A stretch of DNA of 19,359 nucleotides, taken from Anaerolinea sp. GTDB lineage: Bacteria > Chloroflexota > Anaerolineae > JAAEKA01. Made by a program: the position numbers and the translations under genes. The notes beneath the pieces were generated by a model. That model did no database searches, was not told where the DNA came from, and worked only from the letters and a program-made list of their open reading frames with translations. This document shows positions 1 through 11,000 of this stretch, piece by piece. The stretch lies in contig JACSRL010000305.1 of assembly GCA_014879765.1 (NCBI GenBank), forward strand, positions 1 to 19,359, given 5' to 3'. The stretch's first letter is position 1. Every line of letters begins with the position of its first letter.

Positions 1-69
1 CGTAGGGGCGGGGTTTCCCCGCCCACAATCGTGTCGCGGCATTGTCGTAGGGGCGGGGTTTCCCCGCCC
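1..69. repeat. Two copies of a GC-rich hairpin repeat
   Basis: Two identical 24-bp copies (1-24 and 46-69) begin exactly 45 bp apart. Each contains GGGGCGGGG, a TTT loop and CCCCGCCC, so each can fold into a tight 8-bp GC hairpin. The spacer between them is itself bounded by ACAAT and ATTGT. The pair lies 10 bp beyond the fucI stop codon and could end or protect that transcript. No T-run follows on the minus strand, so I call it a dispersed hairpin repeat and not a proven intrinsic terminator. The first copy begins at the window edge, so more copies may lie outside. Confidence 0.8.
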
Positions 70-79
70 TCTCAGGTTT

Positions 80-1887
<1,808 letters not shown>

Positions 1888-1891
<4 letters not shown>

Positions 1892-3003
1892 GGGTGGATC
1901 CTTTCGATGGTGGCGCGCCCGTTGGAAGGGAGGCCGCTTTGGCTCAGCTCCGGCGTATCCGTCAACGGCAGGCTGAGCCCATGCCCGTTGCTGTGGGCCA
2001 GTTGATTGCCACACGAGGCGCGAATGATCAATTGCGTTGGCAGCACGACGCGGCGGGGGGGCAGGGCGTCGCCGCCCTCCAGCCGGTCAAACAACAGCTC
2101 GGCAGCGCGGGCGCCGATCTCATAGGCCGGCTGCGCGGCCACGGTCAAAAAGGGAAAGAGCTGCGAGGAGGCGTCGGGCAGATCGTCGAAACAGACCAGG
2201 GCCAGGTCGTGGGGGATGCGCAGGCCGCGCCGCCCGGCTTCGGCGATCACGCCCATGGCAATGGCGTTGTTGGCGGCAAAGACGGCCGTGGGCGGGCTCG
2301 GCGCCTCCCAGATCCGGGCCAGCATCTGCGCCCCGGACTGGGCCTTGTACTCGCCGAAGTGGATCAAACGCGGGTCTACGGCGATGCCCGCCTCGGCCAG
2401 CGCCTGCCGATAGCCTGCCACGCGATCGCTGGCGGTGGTGGTGGTGGCCGGGCCGGCCAGCATGGCGATGCGGCGGTGGCCCAGCGCGATCAGGTGTTGC
2501 ACCAGGCTGCGCGCGCCGTTCAGCGAGTCGCCGCTGACGTTGTCCGCCTCCCAGCCATCGACGCGGCGGTCGATCATCACCGTGGGTATCGCCCGATCCC
2601 GCAGCCGGACCATGGGTTCGGCCGCGGCGCTGCACGGCGCGATGATCACGCCATCGACCCGCTGGCTGATCAGCACATCCAGATAGCGCTCCTGCTTGGC
2701 CAGGTCTTCATCGGTGTTGCACAGATAAACTGAGTAGGCGCGGCTCTGGGTGGCATCCTCCACCCCGCGCGCGACGGTGGTCCAGAAGACGTTCTGGATG
2801 TCGGGCACGATCAAGGCCAGCGTGCGCGTGCGTTTGGAGCGCATGCTCTGCGCCACGCCGCTGGGCACATAGCCCAGGGCCTCGATGGCCTGCTCCACCC
2901 GCGTCTGGGTAGCCGGCTTGACGTTGCCCGCGCGGTTGATCACCCGCGACACCGTCACGGAAGAAACCCCGGCGAGCCTGGCGACATCGTGAATGGTTGC
3001 CAT
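1888..3003 (-). CDS. LacI-family transcriptional repressor
   Basis: Sugar-responsive DNA-binding regulator of 371 residues. The N-terminal helix-turn-helix is clear (TIHDVARLAGVSSVTVSRVI, residues 3-22), followed by a hinge segment and the HTH-linked RTRTLALIVPDIQN entry into a periplasmic-binding-protein-like effector domain with NNAIAMGV and CFDD motifs. The usual family end (LIIRASCG) is followed by about 38 extra residues without recognisable fold; these lie over the fucI translation start. The gene is coupled to fucI by a 4-bp ATGA overlap. I see no Shine-Dalgarno before the ATG; the space upstream is filled by a heptamer array beginning 11 bp away. It is the obvious candidate to bind the LacI-type operator at 10721-10734 before the ABC genes. 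The effector sugar is not visible from sequence. Confidence 0.93.
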
Positions 3004-3014
3004 GAGAATTGTTT

Positions 3015-3168
3015 CGTGATGCGTGAAACGTGATGCGTGAAACGTGAAACGTGAAACGTGATGCGTGAGGCGTGATGCGTGAAACGTGATGCGTGAAACG
3101 TGAGGCGTGAGGCGTGATGCGTGATGCGTGATGCGTGAAACGTGTGGCGTGAGGCGTGTGGCGTGACG
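3015..3168. repeat. 22-unit CGTGANN heptanucleotide tandem array
   Basis: Twenty-two consecutive 7-bp units with no interruption. By my count the last three bases are ATG in 8 units, AAA in 7, AGG in 4, TGG in 2 and ACG in 1, so the CGTG core is invariant and the tail varies. The array occupies the DUF4432-lacI gap and stops 11 bp before the lacI ATG. Read in the direction of lacI it is TTTCACG/CATCACG, the same orientation the plus-strand array has towards the E1 gene. Heptanucleotide short tandem repeats (STRRs) are known from cyanobacteria; this is analogous in form, not shown to be related. It is not a CRISPR because there are no spacers. Confidence 0.97.
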
Positions 3169-3265
3169 AGTAGCGAGTCATGTGTGCTGCGCGAATGGCC
3201 GAACTATGCCAGCAACGATGGTGACCTGGTGTGGCGTGACGAGTAGCGAGTCATGTGTGCTGCGC
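3156..3265. repeat. 37-bp direct duplication
   Basis: The same 37 bp occurs at 3156-3192 and 3229-3265, starting GTGTGGCGTGACGAG and ending TGTGTGCTGCGC. The two copies are 73 bp apart start to start. The first copy begins inside the terminal heptamer units, so the duplication includes the edge of the array and suggests local slippage or recombination. The 36 bp between the copies and the 28 bp after the second copy show no gene. Confidence 0.9.
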
Positions 3266-3293
3266 AGCCAAAGCTCGCCGCAGAAACTTCCGG

Positions 3294-3321
3294 TTCACGG
3301 TTCACGTTTCACGCATCACGC
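3294..3321. repeat. Short inverted heptamer cluster (TTCACGN / ATCACGC)
   Basis: Four units (TTCACGG, TTCACGT, TTCACGC, ATCACGC) belong to the same family as the 22-unit array at 3015-3168 but lie in the opposite orientation. The two could pair in the mRNA between the DUF4432 gene and lacI. Its last units overlap the 3' end of the DUF4432 coding region and provide that gene's final codons and stop. Confidence 0.85.
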
Positions 3322-4396
3322 ATCCGATCTGCGCGGCCAGGGCCTGCGCCTCGGCCGGCGTCAGCGCGCCCAGTTCCATGTCACAGCGCCAGGTCGCGCC
3401 GCCGGCCAGGGTTTTGATGTTGCCCTTGGCCTTTTCCGCGCTGTAGCCCTCCGGCTCGGCCGTGGCCGGCAGAATGAGGCCCAGCGCGTCCTGGTCGGGG
3501 GTGCGGCTGATCCAGCGCACGCCGTGGTCAAGCTGGCCTGGCCGGTGGCTGATGAAATCGGCCGCGCCGTCGGGGTGAAGCTGCATGGAATGGGCCCAGC
3601 CGGCCGCGTCGGCCTGGTAATCGATGAAAAAGACCACCTCCGGGTCGAAGGCCAGCCCCGGCGCCAGCACATTGTGCTTCTCCGGCTGCGCGGCCAGCTC
3701 CGCCAGAAACTCGCGGTAGCCGGGGGCCGGATGCACGTGCGCGGGGATGCTGCTGCGCACCCGCACCTGCTGCGGCGTGCAGGGCGCGCTGTAGATCAGC
3801 CGGCCGTGATCCACCGGCCGGAAATTGGCATGGGCCAGGTACATCAGCTCCATGGGCGTCTGCTTGAGGTTGTGTACGGCCAGCGACACGGCCAGCCGGC
3901 CGGAGCCGGCGTAGAGCTTGACCAGCGGGCGGGCGATGTAGTTGGTCGCGAAGGCCACCGTGTGGCGGTACTCGCCGCCCACAGCAAGATAGCGGCCGCG
4001 CGCATCCTCGCCGGCGCGCAAAAAGGCCGTCTGATAGCGGGCGTTGGGCAGCTCACCGTGCAGCGGGTGGCTGTCGCCGGCCGCGGGCACCCCCATGGCC
4101 GTTGCGCCGCAGTGCAGCAAAAAGCCGCCGTAGGTGCGCAGGTACGCCACATCCGGGTAGGGCTGGTCGAACATGGAGCGCATGGTCAGCGTGCGGCCGT
4201 GGAACTGTGCGTCCCAGACCTGCTGGCCCTGGAAGGGAAGCACGACGATGCTGCCCACGCTGTTGCTCAGCCGCAGAGCCTGTACGCCGCTGGGATAGGT
4301 GAACGCCGCCGCGGCCAGCTCGCCTGACTGGACCAGTGGTCGCTCCGACTCGCTAAAGAACGATGGGTGAAGGTGGAAGGAAGTCTGTGTGCTCAT
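3302..4396 (-). CDS. DUF4432-type, aldose 1-epimerase-like protein
   Basis: A 364-residue soluble protein of the galactose-mutarotase-like fold, most similar by eye to DUF4432 proteins, which often sit beside sugar isomerases and kinases. Visible family-like features are a strand-rich N-terminal half, FGG-like YGGFLLHCGATAMG (89-102), the PLHGE motif (111-115) and the later MYLAHANFRP segment, where conserved His residues would line the sugar site. A role in anomer interconversion of the imported sugar is an inference from fold and context. The ATG at 4396 has no clear Shine-Dalgarno. The last six residues (CVMRET) and the TGA stop are encoded by heptamer repeat sequence, so the native C-terminus may have been rewritten by repeat insertion. 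It precedes lacI by 298 bp of repeats. Confidence 0.75.
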   Translation of the reverse strand: MSTQTSFHLHPSFFSESERPLVQSGELAAAAFTYPSGVQALRLSNSVGSIVVLPFQGQQVWDAQFHGRTLTMRSMFDQPYPDVAYLRTYGGFLLHCGATAMGVPAAGDSHPLHGELPNARYQTAFLRAGEDARGRYLAVGGEYRHTVAFATNYIARPLVKLYAGSGRLAVSLAVHNLKQTPMELMYLAHANFRPVDHGRLIYSAPCTPQQVRVRSSIPAHVHPAPGYREFLAELAAQPEKHNVLAPGLAFDPEVVFFIDYQADAAGWAHSMQLHPDGAADFISHRPGQLDHGVRWISRTPDQDALGLILPATAEPEGYSAEKAKGNIKTLAGGATWRCDMELGALTPAEAQALAAQIGCVMRET

Positions 4397-4432
4397 AGGA
4401 ATCGTTCAAATGGTATGTTGAATTGTGCCATT

Positions 4433-4990
4433 CTAAACTTCGACTTGATATGGAAAGCCATAAAGGTTACTCTGACAGTGAAACGTAGCGAATATCGGTT
4501 CCTCAGCTTCCCATCGTGGCATGCATAACGTTCCACGATCAAATAAGATTTCATCCCGTTTGTAGTAGTGATTTGCAATTGCCGCTTCTATTCTTTCAAG
4601 CAATCGGACAGCAGTACCCGTTTCAATGACAAAGATGTGTGTTCCTAGCATCTGCTGTTGTGCCAGCGCGATAATTTGACTTTTCCTAGCCTCGTAATCG
4701 GCTCGTTTTTCTGGCGTCCAACCCCAGCCTTTCCAAACAACCTTTCTAATTCCCTGTTGAGCATGATCCAGGTCAAGAATATTGTATTCACCGTTCACAA
4801 ACTTTCGCGTATGCTCCACAAAGCGTCTCTTGACGGGCCTTCGTGTAACTCCAACGCCGTAAGGCAGGAATCCATCTTCATACGCTACTGTCATTAGATA
4901 GACCCCAGGAATTTCTGGTAATGTTGGTTGTCCGTTTTCATATCTGGGCCAGCCGAATGAGCCTGTAATTGAAAAGAGAACGTTGCTCAT
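4433..4990 (-). CDS. GIY-YIG nuclease-like protein, probably acquired
   Basis: A 185-residue protein that I assign tentatively to the GIY-YIG superfamily. It has GVY at 29-31, YGVG at 44-47, then T49, R55/R56 and H60 in the spacing typical after the second motif, and a downstream Glu (E132 or E135 in LLERIEAAIAN) where the metal ligand is expected. No DNA-binding domain is obvious. A start at 4990 (MSNVLF) gives the domain a compact N-terminus; an upstream extension to 5068 is open but has no ribosome site. Composition differs sharply from the neighbours: I count 24 of 60 G+C at 4741-4800 against 46 of 60 at 5761-5820 in the adjacent kinase. It interrupts a sugar operon between the kinase and DUF4432 genes, so horizontal gain is likely. 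A nuclease function is not proven. Confidence 0.6.
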   Translation of the reverse strand: MSNVLFSITGSFGWPRYENGQPTLPEIPGVYLMTVAYEDGFLPYGVGVTRRPVKRRFVEHTRKFVNGEYNILDLDHAQQGIRKVVWKGWGWTPEKRADYEARKSQIIALAQQQMLGTHIFVIETGTAVRLLERIEAAIANHYYKRDEILFDRGTLCMPRWEAEEPIFATFHCQSNLYGFPYQVEV

Positions 4991-5079
4991 ACCATGTCGT
5001 TCCTGTGGAAGGCACTGTTTGCTCATCAAAAGAGCGCAATCCAAATTCCAGCCCGTGCAATCCATCAAAGGGCATCAAG

Positions 5080-6717
<1,638 letters not shown>

Positions 6718-6728
6718 TTCACGCCCCC

Positions 6729-7751
6729 TCAGCGCGCGCGGCGGCGCAGGATGTCCAGGTAGACCGCCAGGATGACGATGACGCCGGTGATGACGAACTG
6801 CCATTCCTGGGGCACGCCCAGGATGCGCAGGCCGTTGGTCAGCGTGCTGATGATGAAGGCGCCGATGAGAGTGCCCAGGATGGTGCCCTCGCCGCCGCTC
6901 AGCGAGGTGCCGCCGATCACCACCGCGGCGATGGCGTCCAGCTCATAGCCCGCGCCCAGGCCCGGCTGCGCCGAGCTCAGCCGGGAGGCGATCATGACGC
7001 CGGCCAGGCCGCTGAACAGGCCGCCTACGGCGTAGACCAGGGTCTTCCAGTTGGCCACGTTGATGCCGGAGAGGCGGGTGGCCTCCTCGTTGCTGCCCAT
7101 GGCGACGGTGTAGCGGCCGAAGACCGTTTTGGCGAGCAAGAAGGCGGCCACCAGGGCCGCGCCGAAGAGGATAAGCACCGCGTTGGGGATCGGCAGGCTG
7201 GGGAGCAGCTTGCCCACCAGCGAGCCCATCATGATCTGGCCGAAGATCGGATGATCGTTGAAGTACACCGGCCGCACCGAGCCAAAGATCGCGGCCGGGA
7301 TCACCAGCGCCAGGCCGCGGGCGATCATCATCATGCCCAATGTGGCCACGAAGGGGGGAATCTTCATGCGCGCGATGACCACGCCGTTGATCGCGCCGGC
7401 CAGCATGCCGGTCAGCAGGCCCACCAGGATGCCCAGGGGAATGGGCAGGCCCCACACCGTGATGGAGACCGCCGTGGTCATGGCCGCCAGCGTCATCACG
7501 GTGCCCACGGAGAGATCGATGCCCGCGGTGATGATGACGAAGGTGACGCCCAACGCCAGCACGCCGTTGACGGCGGTGGCCAGCAGGATGCCGATGACGT
7601 TGTCCTTGGTGAGGAAATAGGGTGAGGCGAGGGAGAAGAAGATAAAGATCACGATCAGCGCGCCAAAGGCCAGCAGCTTCTGCGCCGCTTCTGAGCGGAA
7701 GAGCGAGCGTTTGGCAGGGGCTGTGGTTGCCGTGTTCTCAGTGGTGGTCAT
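6729..7751 (-). CDS. CUT2-family sugar ABC transporter permease (RbsC-like)
   Basis: Inner-membrane channel subunit of a ribose/xylose/galactose-type importer, 340 residues. After a short Thr-rich cytoplasmic N-terminus there are about eight to ten hydrophobic membrane segments, beginning LLAFGALIVIFIFFSLASPYF. Family motifs include LALGVTFVIITAGIDLSVG, the GAINGVVIARMKIPPFVATLG cytoplasmic coupling region and GGTSLSGGEGTILGTLIGA towards the C-terminus. A GTG two codons upstream (7755-7757) overlaps the ATPase stop, but the AGGAGG at 7759-7764 sits only 1 nt from it and 7 nt from the ATG at 7749-7751, so I take the ATG. It is the third transporter gene of the unit and is followed after 11 bp by the kinase. 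Confidence 0.93.
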   Translation of the reverse strand: MTTTENTATTAPAKRSLFRSEAAQKLLAFGALIVIFIFFSLASPYFLTKDNVIGILLATAVNGVLALGVTFVIITAGIDLSVGTVMTLAAMTTAVSITVWGLPIPLGILVGLLTGMLAGAINGVVIARMKIPPFVATLGMMMIARGLALVIPAAIFGSVRPVYFNDHPIFGQIMMGSLVGKLLPSLPIPNAVLILFGAALVAAFLLAKTVFGRYTVAMGSNEEATRLSGINVANWKTLVYAVGGLFSGLAGVMIASRLSSAQPGLGAGYELDAIAAVVIGGTSLSGGEGTILGTLIGAFIISTLTNGLRILGVPQEWQFVITGVIVILAVYLDILRRRAR

Positions 7752-7753
7752 GT

Positions 7754-9304
7754 TCACACCTCCTGGGCGCCGGAATGCTCGGACGCCCCGTTTTCAGCCA
7801 TCAGCACCCGGCGCTGGGTGGCGTAGGTCATGATGCGCTCTTGGGTGGCCTCGGCCGCGCTCAATTCGCCGGTGATGCGGCCTTCGCACATCACCACAAT
7901 GCGGTGGCTCATGCGCAGGATCTCCGGCAGCTCCGAGGAGATCATGATGATCGATTTGCCCTGCTGCGCCAGTTGGTTGAGCAGGTGGTAGATCTCGCTT
8001 TTGGCGCCCACGTCGATGCCGCGGGTCGGCTCGTCGAAGATCAGGACATCGGTGTCCGCGGTCAGCCACTTGCCGATGACCACCTTCTGCTGGTTGCCGC
8101 CCGACAGGTTTTTGACCCGCTGTTGCAGGCTGGGCGTCTTGATGGACAGCGCCTCCACGTAGTGCTCGCCGGTCTCGTGGGTCTTGCCCTTGTTCACCAC
8201 CCCCAGCTTGCCCAGAAACTTCTGGAAGGACGCCAGCACGATGTTGGCCTCGACGTCCATGCCCAGCGCCAGTCCGTAGCGCTTGCGATCCTCCGACAGA
8301 TAGCCGATGCCATGGCGCACCGCATCGCGCGGGTGCTTGATGTTGGCCTTTTTGCCATGCACGTAGATCTCGCCCGAATCCAGCGGGTCGGCGCCGAAGA
8401 CCGCGCGCGCCACCTCGGTGCGGCCGGCGCCCATCAGCCCGGCAAAGCCCAGGATCTCGCCCTTCTTCAACTGGAAGCTGACATCCTTGATCACGTGGCC
8501 GCGGTTCAGATGGCGGGCCTCCAGCACGATGGTTGCGCTGGCCTCTTCCGGCACTTCGGGCGCCGATTCGTAGATGGTGCGGCCGACCATCATGCTGATG
8601 ATGCGCTCGATGGGGATCGTCGCCGCGTCCTCTGTGCCCACGTAGCGGCCGTCGCGCATCACGGTGATGCGGTCGGAGATCTGCTTCAACTCTTCCAGAC
8701 GGTGGGAGATGTAGACGATGCCGACCCCCTTGTCGCGCAGCTCGCGGATGATGCGGAAGAGCTCCTCGATCTCCGCCTCGGTCAACGCGGCCGTCGGCTC
8801 GTCCATGATCAGGACCTGGGAGTTGAAGGAGAGCGCCTTGGCGATCTCCACCATCTGCTGGGTGGCCACGGTCAGATCGGCCACCTTGGTGCGCGGGTTC
8901 AGCCGTAGCCGCATGGATTCGAACAGCGCCTGGGTCTGGGCGTTGAGCTGTTTTTCATCCAACACGAAACGGAGACCCTGGCGTGGCTCGCGGCCGACGA
9001 AGACGTTCTGCGCCAGGGTCAGGTGCGGCATCAGGTTCAGCTCCTGATGGATCATGCTGATCCCCAGGTCTTGGGCGGCGCGCGGGCTGGGGATTTCGAC
9101 TTCCTTGCCCTGGTAGATGATGCGGCCGCCGTCCTTGCTGTAGACCCCGGCCAGGATCTTCATCAGGGTCGATTTGCCCGCGCCGTTTTCGCCGATCAGC
9201 GCATGCACCTCGCCGGCGCGCAGCTCGAACCTGGCCTGGTCCAGCGCCCGCACGCCGGGGAAGCTCTTGTCGATTTCCTCCATCACAAGCAGGATATCGC
9301 TCAT
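7754..9304 (-). CDS. CUT2-family sugar ABC transporter ATPase (RbsA/MglA-like)
   Basis: Double-domain ATPase of 516 residues that powers import with the neighbouring permease and binding protein. The first domain has Walker A GENGAGKST (38-46), the Q-loop region MIHQELNLMP, a degenerate signature LTVATQQMVEIAKAL, and Walker B LIMDEPTAAL. The second has the family's degenerate Walker A (GLMGAGRTE), the signature LSGGNQQKVVIGKWL and Walker B LIFDEPTRGID. This asymmetry is typical of RbsA, MglA and XylG, and does not by itself reveal the sugar. The ATG at 9304 has GGAGG 7 nt upstream; 23 further codons are open but fall into intergenic inverted repeats. The gene is separated from the binding-protein gene by 261 bp that hold two stem-loops. 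Confidence 0.95.
   Translation of the reverse strand: MSDILLVMEEIDKSFPGVRALDQARFELRAGEVHALIGENGAGKSTLMKILAGVYSKDGGRIIYQGKEVEIPSPRAAQDLGISMIHQELNLMPHLTLAQNVFVGREPRQGLRFVLDEKQLNAQTQALFESMRLRLNPRTKVADLTVATQQMVEIAKALSFNSQVLIMDEPTAALTEAEIEELFRIIRELRDKGVGIVYISHRLEELKQISDRITVMRDGRYVGTEDAATIPIERIISMMVGRTIYESAPEVPEEASATIVLEARHLNRGHVIKDVSFQLKKGEILGFAGLMGAGRTEVARAVFGADPLDSGEIYVHGKKANIKHPRDAVRHGIGYLSEDRKRYGLALGMDVEANIVLASFQKFLGKLGVVNKGKTHETGEHYVEALSIKTPSLQQRVKNLSGGNQQKVVIGKWLTADTDVLIFDEPTRGIDVGAKSEIYHLLNQLAQQGKSIIMISSELPEILRMSHRIVVMCEGRITGELSAAEATQERIMTYATQRRVLMAENGASEHSGAQEV
7759..7764 (-). promoter_or_regulatory. Ribosome binding site deciding the permease start
   Basis: AGGAGG on the minus strand lies inside the last codons of the ATPase gene, 7 nt before the ATG at 7751. 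The same motif is too close to the alternative GTG at 7757, so it favours the shorter product. Confidence 0.75.
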
Positions 9305-9344
9305 AGTCGGACCTCCAGCTTTCCCAAACTTCCCAAGTCTCAAC

Positions 9345-9416
9345 GTAACTATTCGGCCGTAGGTGCCGGGCACTTGAATCTACTCAAGCGCAAGTGCCCG
9401 GCGCCTGAACAGTTAC
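9345..9416. repeat. Long inverted repeat between binding protein and ATPase genes
   Basis: A 16-bp arm at 9361-9376 pairs with 9391-9406 (one mismatch), with a 14-base loop, and the outer ends add GTAACT (9345-9350) against AGTTAC (9411-9416). In the transcript this lies upstream of the ATPase ribosome site and may protect the 3' end of the binding-protein message, as REP elements do between malE and malF. It could also be a copy of a dispersed repeat. Confidence 0.8.
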
Positions 9417-9423
9417 ATCTCAA

Positions 9424-9508
9424 CAAAAAAGGAGAGGCAAGAGGCTTCAGGGGCCAGCAACACGCTCTGTCTTGCTATCCACCTGCCGTAGCTCTCTTGC
9501 ACTCTCCT
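9424..9508 (-). terminator. Terminator-like stem-loop after the binding-protein gene
   Basis: Read on the minus strand, CTCTTGCCTCTCC (9443-9431) can pair with the region 9508-9492, and six T residues follow at 9430-9425. The 48-base loop itself contains a small hairpin (AGCAA with TTGCT). It begins 57 bp after the binding-protein stop codon. A partial intrinsic terminator here would give more binding protein than ATPase and permease. The long loop lowers my confidence. Confidence 0.5.
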
Positions 9509-9565
9509 GTCTTGATCGTCACACCGCGCAACTGGTTAGCCGCCGGGCGTCTGTTCGATTCAGCC

Positions 9566-10594
9566 TCAGTCGTACAGCAGCGGGGCCAACTTCGGATCGT
9601 CGATGTTGGTGGCGTCGTACCAGAAGAAGCCGGTATCGATCACCGCATCCACCGGCTCGCCCTTGATGGCCTTGACCGCGGCCTCGACACACTTGAAACC
9701 GATGCCCACCGGGTTCTGGGTGATGGCGCCGGCCATCAGGCCGTTGCGGATCGCATCCTTCTGCAGCTTGCCAGAGTCGAAACCGACCACCACCAGCTTG
9801 CCGGACATGCCCAGCTCACTCACCGCGTTGACCACGCCGATGGCCGAGCCTTCGTTGGCGCCGAAGTAGCCCTTCAGGTCCGGGTTGGCCTGGATCACGG
9901 CCTTGGCGATATCGGTGGACTTCAGGTGGTCGCCGCCGCCGTAGTCGATGTTGACGATCTCGATGTCCGGGTAGGCTTCCTTGATGCGGTTGACGAAACC
10001 ATCGCGGCGGTCGATGCCGGTGCGGCTGGTCTGGTCATGCACCAGCACGGCCACCTTGCCGGACCCGCCGATCAGCTCGGCCATCTTGTCAGCCGCCAGG
10101 GCCGCGGCCGCGATGTTGTCAGTGGAGGCTGTGGCAATCGGAATATCGCTGTCCACGCCGGAGTCGAAGCCGACCACCGGAATCCCCTTGGCCTTGGCTT
10201 CCTCGAGCAGCGGGATGGCGGCCTGGCTGTCCAGGGCGGCGAAGCAGATGGCCTGCGGGTTCTTGGCCAGCGCGGCCTGCAGCATCTCGATCTGCTTGTC
10301 GACTTCTGCCTCGGTGGCCGGGCCCTCGAAGGTGATGGTCGCATCAAGCTCGGTAGCTGCCTGCTCAGCGCCCTGTTTCACGGCCTGCCAGAACTGGTGC
10401 TGGAAGCCCTTGGAGATTACCGGAATGAACGGCTTGGCGGCCGTTTCGGCCGCGGGTTGGGCCGCGGGTTGGGCCGCGGTCTCGCCGCTGCTGGCGGCCG
10501 GCGCGGCAGGGGTAGCAGCAGGAGCGGCGCAGCCGACCAGCATTGCCAGTACGACCAACAGGCTCGCTGCCATGAGTAGGTGTCTGCTCTTCAT
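9566..10594 (-). CDS. Sugar-binding lipoprotein of a CUT2 ABC importer (RbsB-like)
   Basis: Periplasmic-binding-protein-like receptor of 342 residues, anchored to the membrane by lipid. The N-terminus has Lys/Arg, a hydrophobic core and the lipobox LVGC, with the modified Cys at 22. An Ala/Pro/Gln linker follows (about 23-60), partly encoded by a 12-bp tandem repeat giving AAQP units. The mature domain is type-1 periplasmic-binding fold (Peripla_BP_4-like): KGFQHQFWQAVKQGAEQAA, then IEMLQAALAKNPQAICFAALD, GIPVVGFDSGVDSD, GYFGANEGSAIGVV and VVVGFDSGKLQKDAI. The ATG at 10594 is chosen for a strong GGAGG about 6 nt upstream and because it starts the signal peptide. It is first in its unit, about 143 nt after the predicted transcript start. 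The ligand is likely a pentose or 6-deoxyhexose by context only. Confidence 0.93.
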   Translation of the reverse strand: MKSRHLLMAASLLVVLAMLVGCAAPAATPAAPAASSGETAAQPAAQPAAETAAKPFIPVISKGFQHQFWQAVKQGAEQAATELDATITFEGPATEAEVDKQIEMLQAALAKNPQAICFAALDSQAAIPLLEEAKAKGIPVVGFDSGVDSDIPIATASTDNIAAAALAADKMAELIGGSGKVAVLVHDQTSRTGIDRRDGFVNRIKEAYPDIEIVNIDYGGGDHLKSTDIAKAVIQANPDLKGYFGANEGSAIGVVNAVSELGMSGKLVVVGFDSGKLQKDAIRNGLMAGAITQNPVGIGFKCVEAAVKAIKGEPVDAVIDTGFFWYDATNIDDPKLAPLLYD

Positions 10595-10697
10595 CGAAAC
10601 CTCCGTTTCTGTCATCGAAACAATATGGTGCTCCCGCAGGAGCGACAACACGGTGAAAGATGGGACTGGACGAGGCCGGCATCCCTGGGGCGAGGGT

Positions 10698-10715
10698 CGA
10701 TCGGTCAGCCGATCG
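10698..10715. promoter_or_regulatory. Perfect 7-bp hairpin in the sugar-unit leader
   Basis: CGATCGG, loop TCAG, CCGATCG. It lies a few bases downstream of the LacI-type operator, within the predicted leader of the binding-protein mRNA. It may be a second protein-binding palindrome or an RNA hairpin. The rest of the leader down to the ribosome site (10605-10697) shows nothing else I can name. Confidence 0.5.
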
Positions 10716-10720
10716 AAAAA

Positions 10721-10734
10721 TGATATCGATTACA
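10721..10734 (-). promoter_or_regulatory. LacI-type operator before the sugar ABC unit
   Basis: Minus-strand TGTAATCGATATCA is an imperfect palindrome centred on CG, as is usual for LacI-family operators. It sits about 3 to 16 bases after the predicted transcript start, where a bound repressor would block initiation or early elongation. The regulator is probably the LacI protein encoded at 1888-3003 in the same unit. Confidence 0.65.
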
Positions 10735-10743
10735 TCCGTGCTT

Positions 10744-10772
10744 AGCATACAACCAAATATCGAACTTGTCAA
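10744..10772 (-). promoter_or_regulatory. Sigma70-type promoter of the sugar ABC unit
   Basis: On the minus strand TTGACA (10772-10767) is followed after exactly 17 bp by TATGCT (10749-10744). The predicted start is near 10737. The spacer ends TTTGGTTG, as in the deoR promoter at 14331-14359, so the two promoters may share ancestry or a factor. Confidence 0.8.
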
Positions 10773-10823
10773 GCCCTCTGGCGAAAAAATTTTGGGTGTG
10801 TTCAAAACGGATTGAACCGACGA

Positions 10824-10924
10824 GACTTCGGACGGCGCCGCACCGGCCGAATCCTACGAGCGAAGCCAATTTGCCGTCGGGAACCTGGCATGGCTTCAAC
10901 CGGCCGGCTTTGCCGTCTGAAGTC
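10824..10924. repeat. Nested 101-bp imperfect palindrome after araB
   Basis: Outer arms GACTTCGGACGGC (10824-10836) and GCCGTCTGAAGTC (10912-10924) pair with one mismatch. Inside, CCGGCCG near 10842 faces CGGCCGG near 10901, and GAAGCCA (10863-10869) faces TGGCTTC (10891-10897). The nested order predicts one long branched hairpin. Lying between the araB stop and the next promoter, it could end araB transcription; a weak GTTCAA/TTGAAC hairpin (10800-10817) and a T-run on the minus strand (about 10785-10790) follow. It could equally be a non-autonomous mobile repeat. Confidence 0.7.
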
Positions 10925-10929
10925 TGTTG

Positions 10930-10970
10930 CACGGAAAAACCCGGTTTCTGAATGACTGGCTGAGCAGCCA
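10930..10970. repeat. Dispersed motif related to the 14131-14158 segment
   Basis: GAAAAACCCGGTTTCTGAA within 10930-10956 matches, as reverse complement and with a few changes, 14131-14158 in the araM-deoR gap. It is followed by TGGCTGAGCAG, close to the end motif of the hairpin repeat at 14304-14314. The core AGAAACCGGGTTT is nearly palindromic. Two partly shared motifs in the same order suggest a modular dispersed repeat. Positions 10971-11000 show nothing else. Confidence 0.65.
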
Positions 10971-11000
10971 CGCGCCAGGCTTGCGCGGCCGTGTACGCTG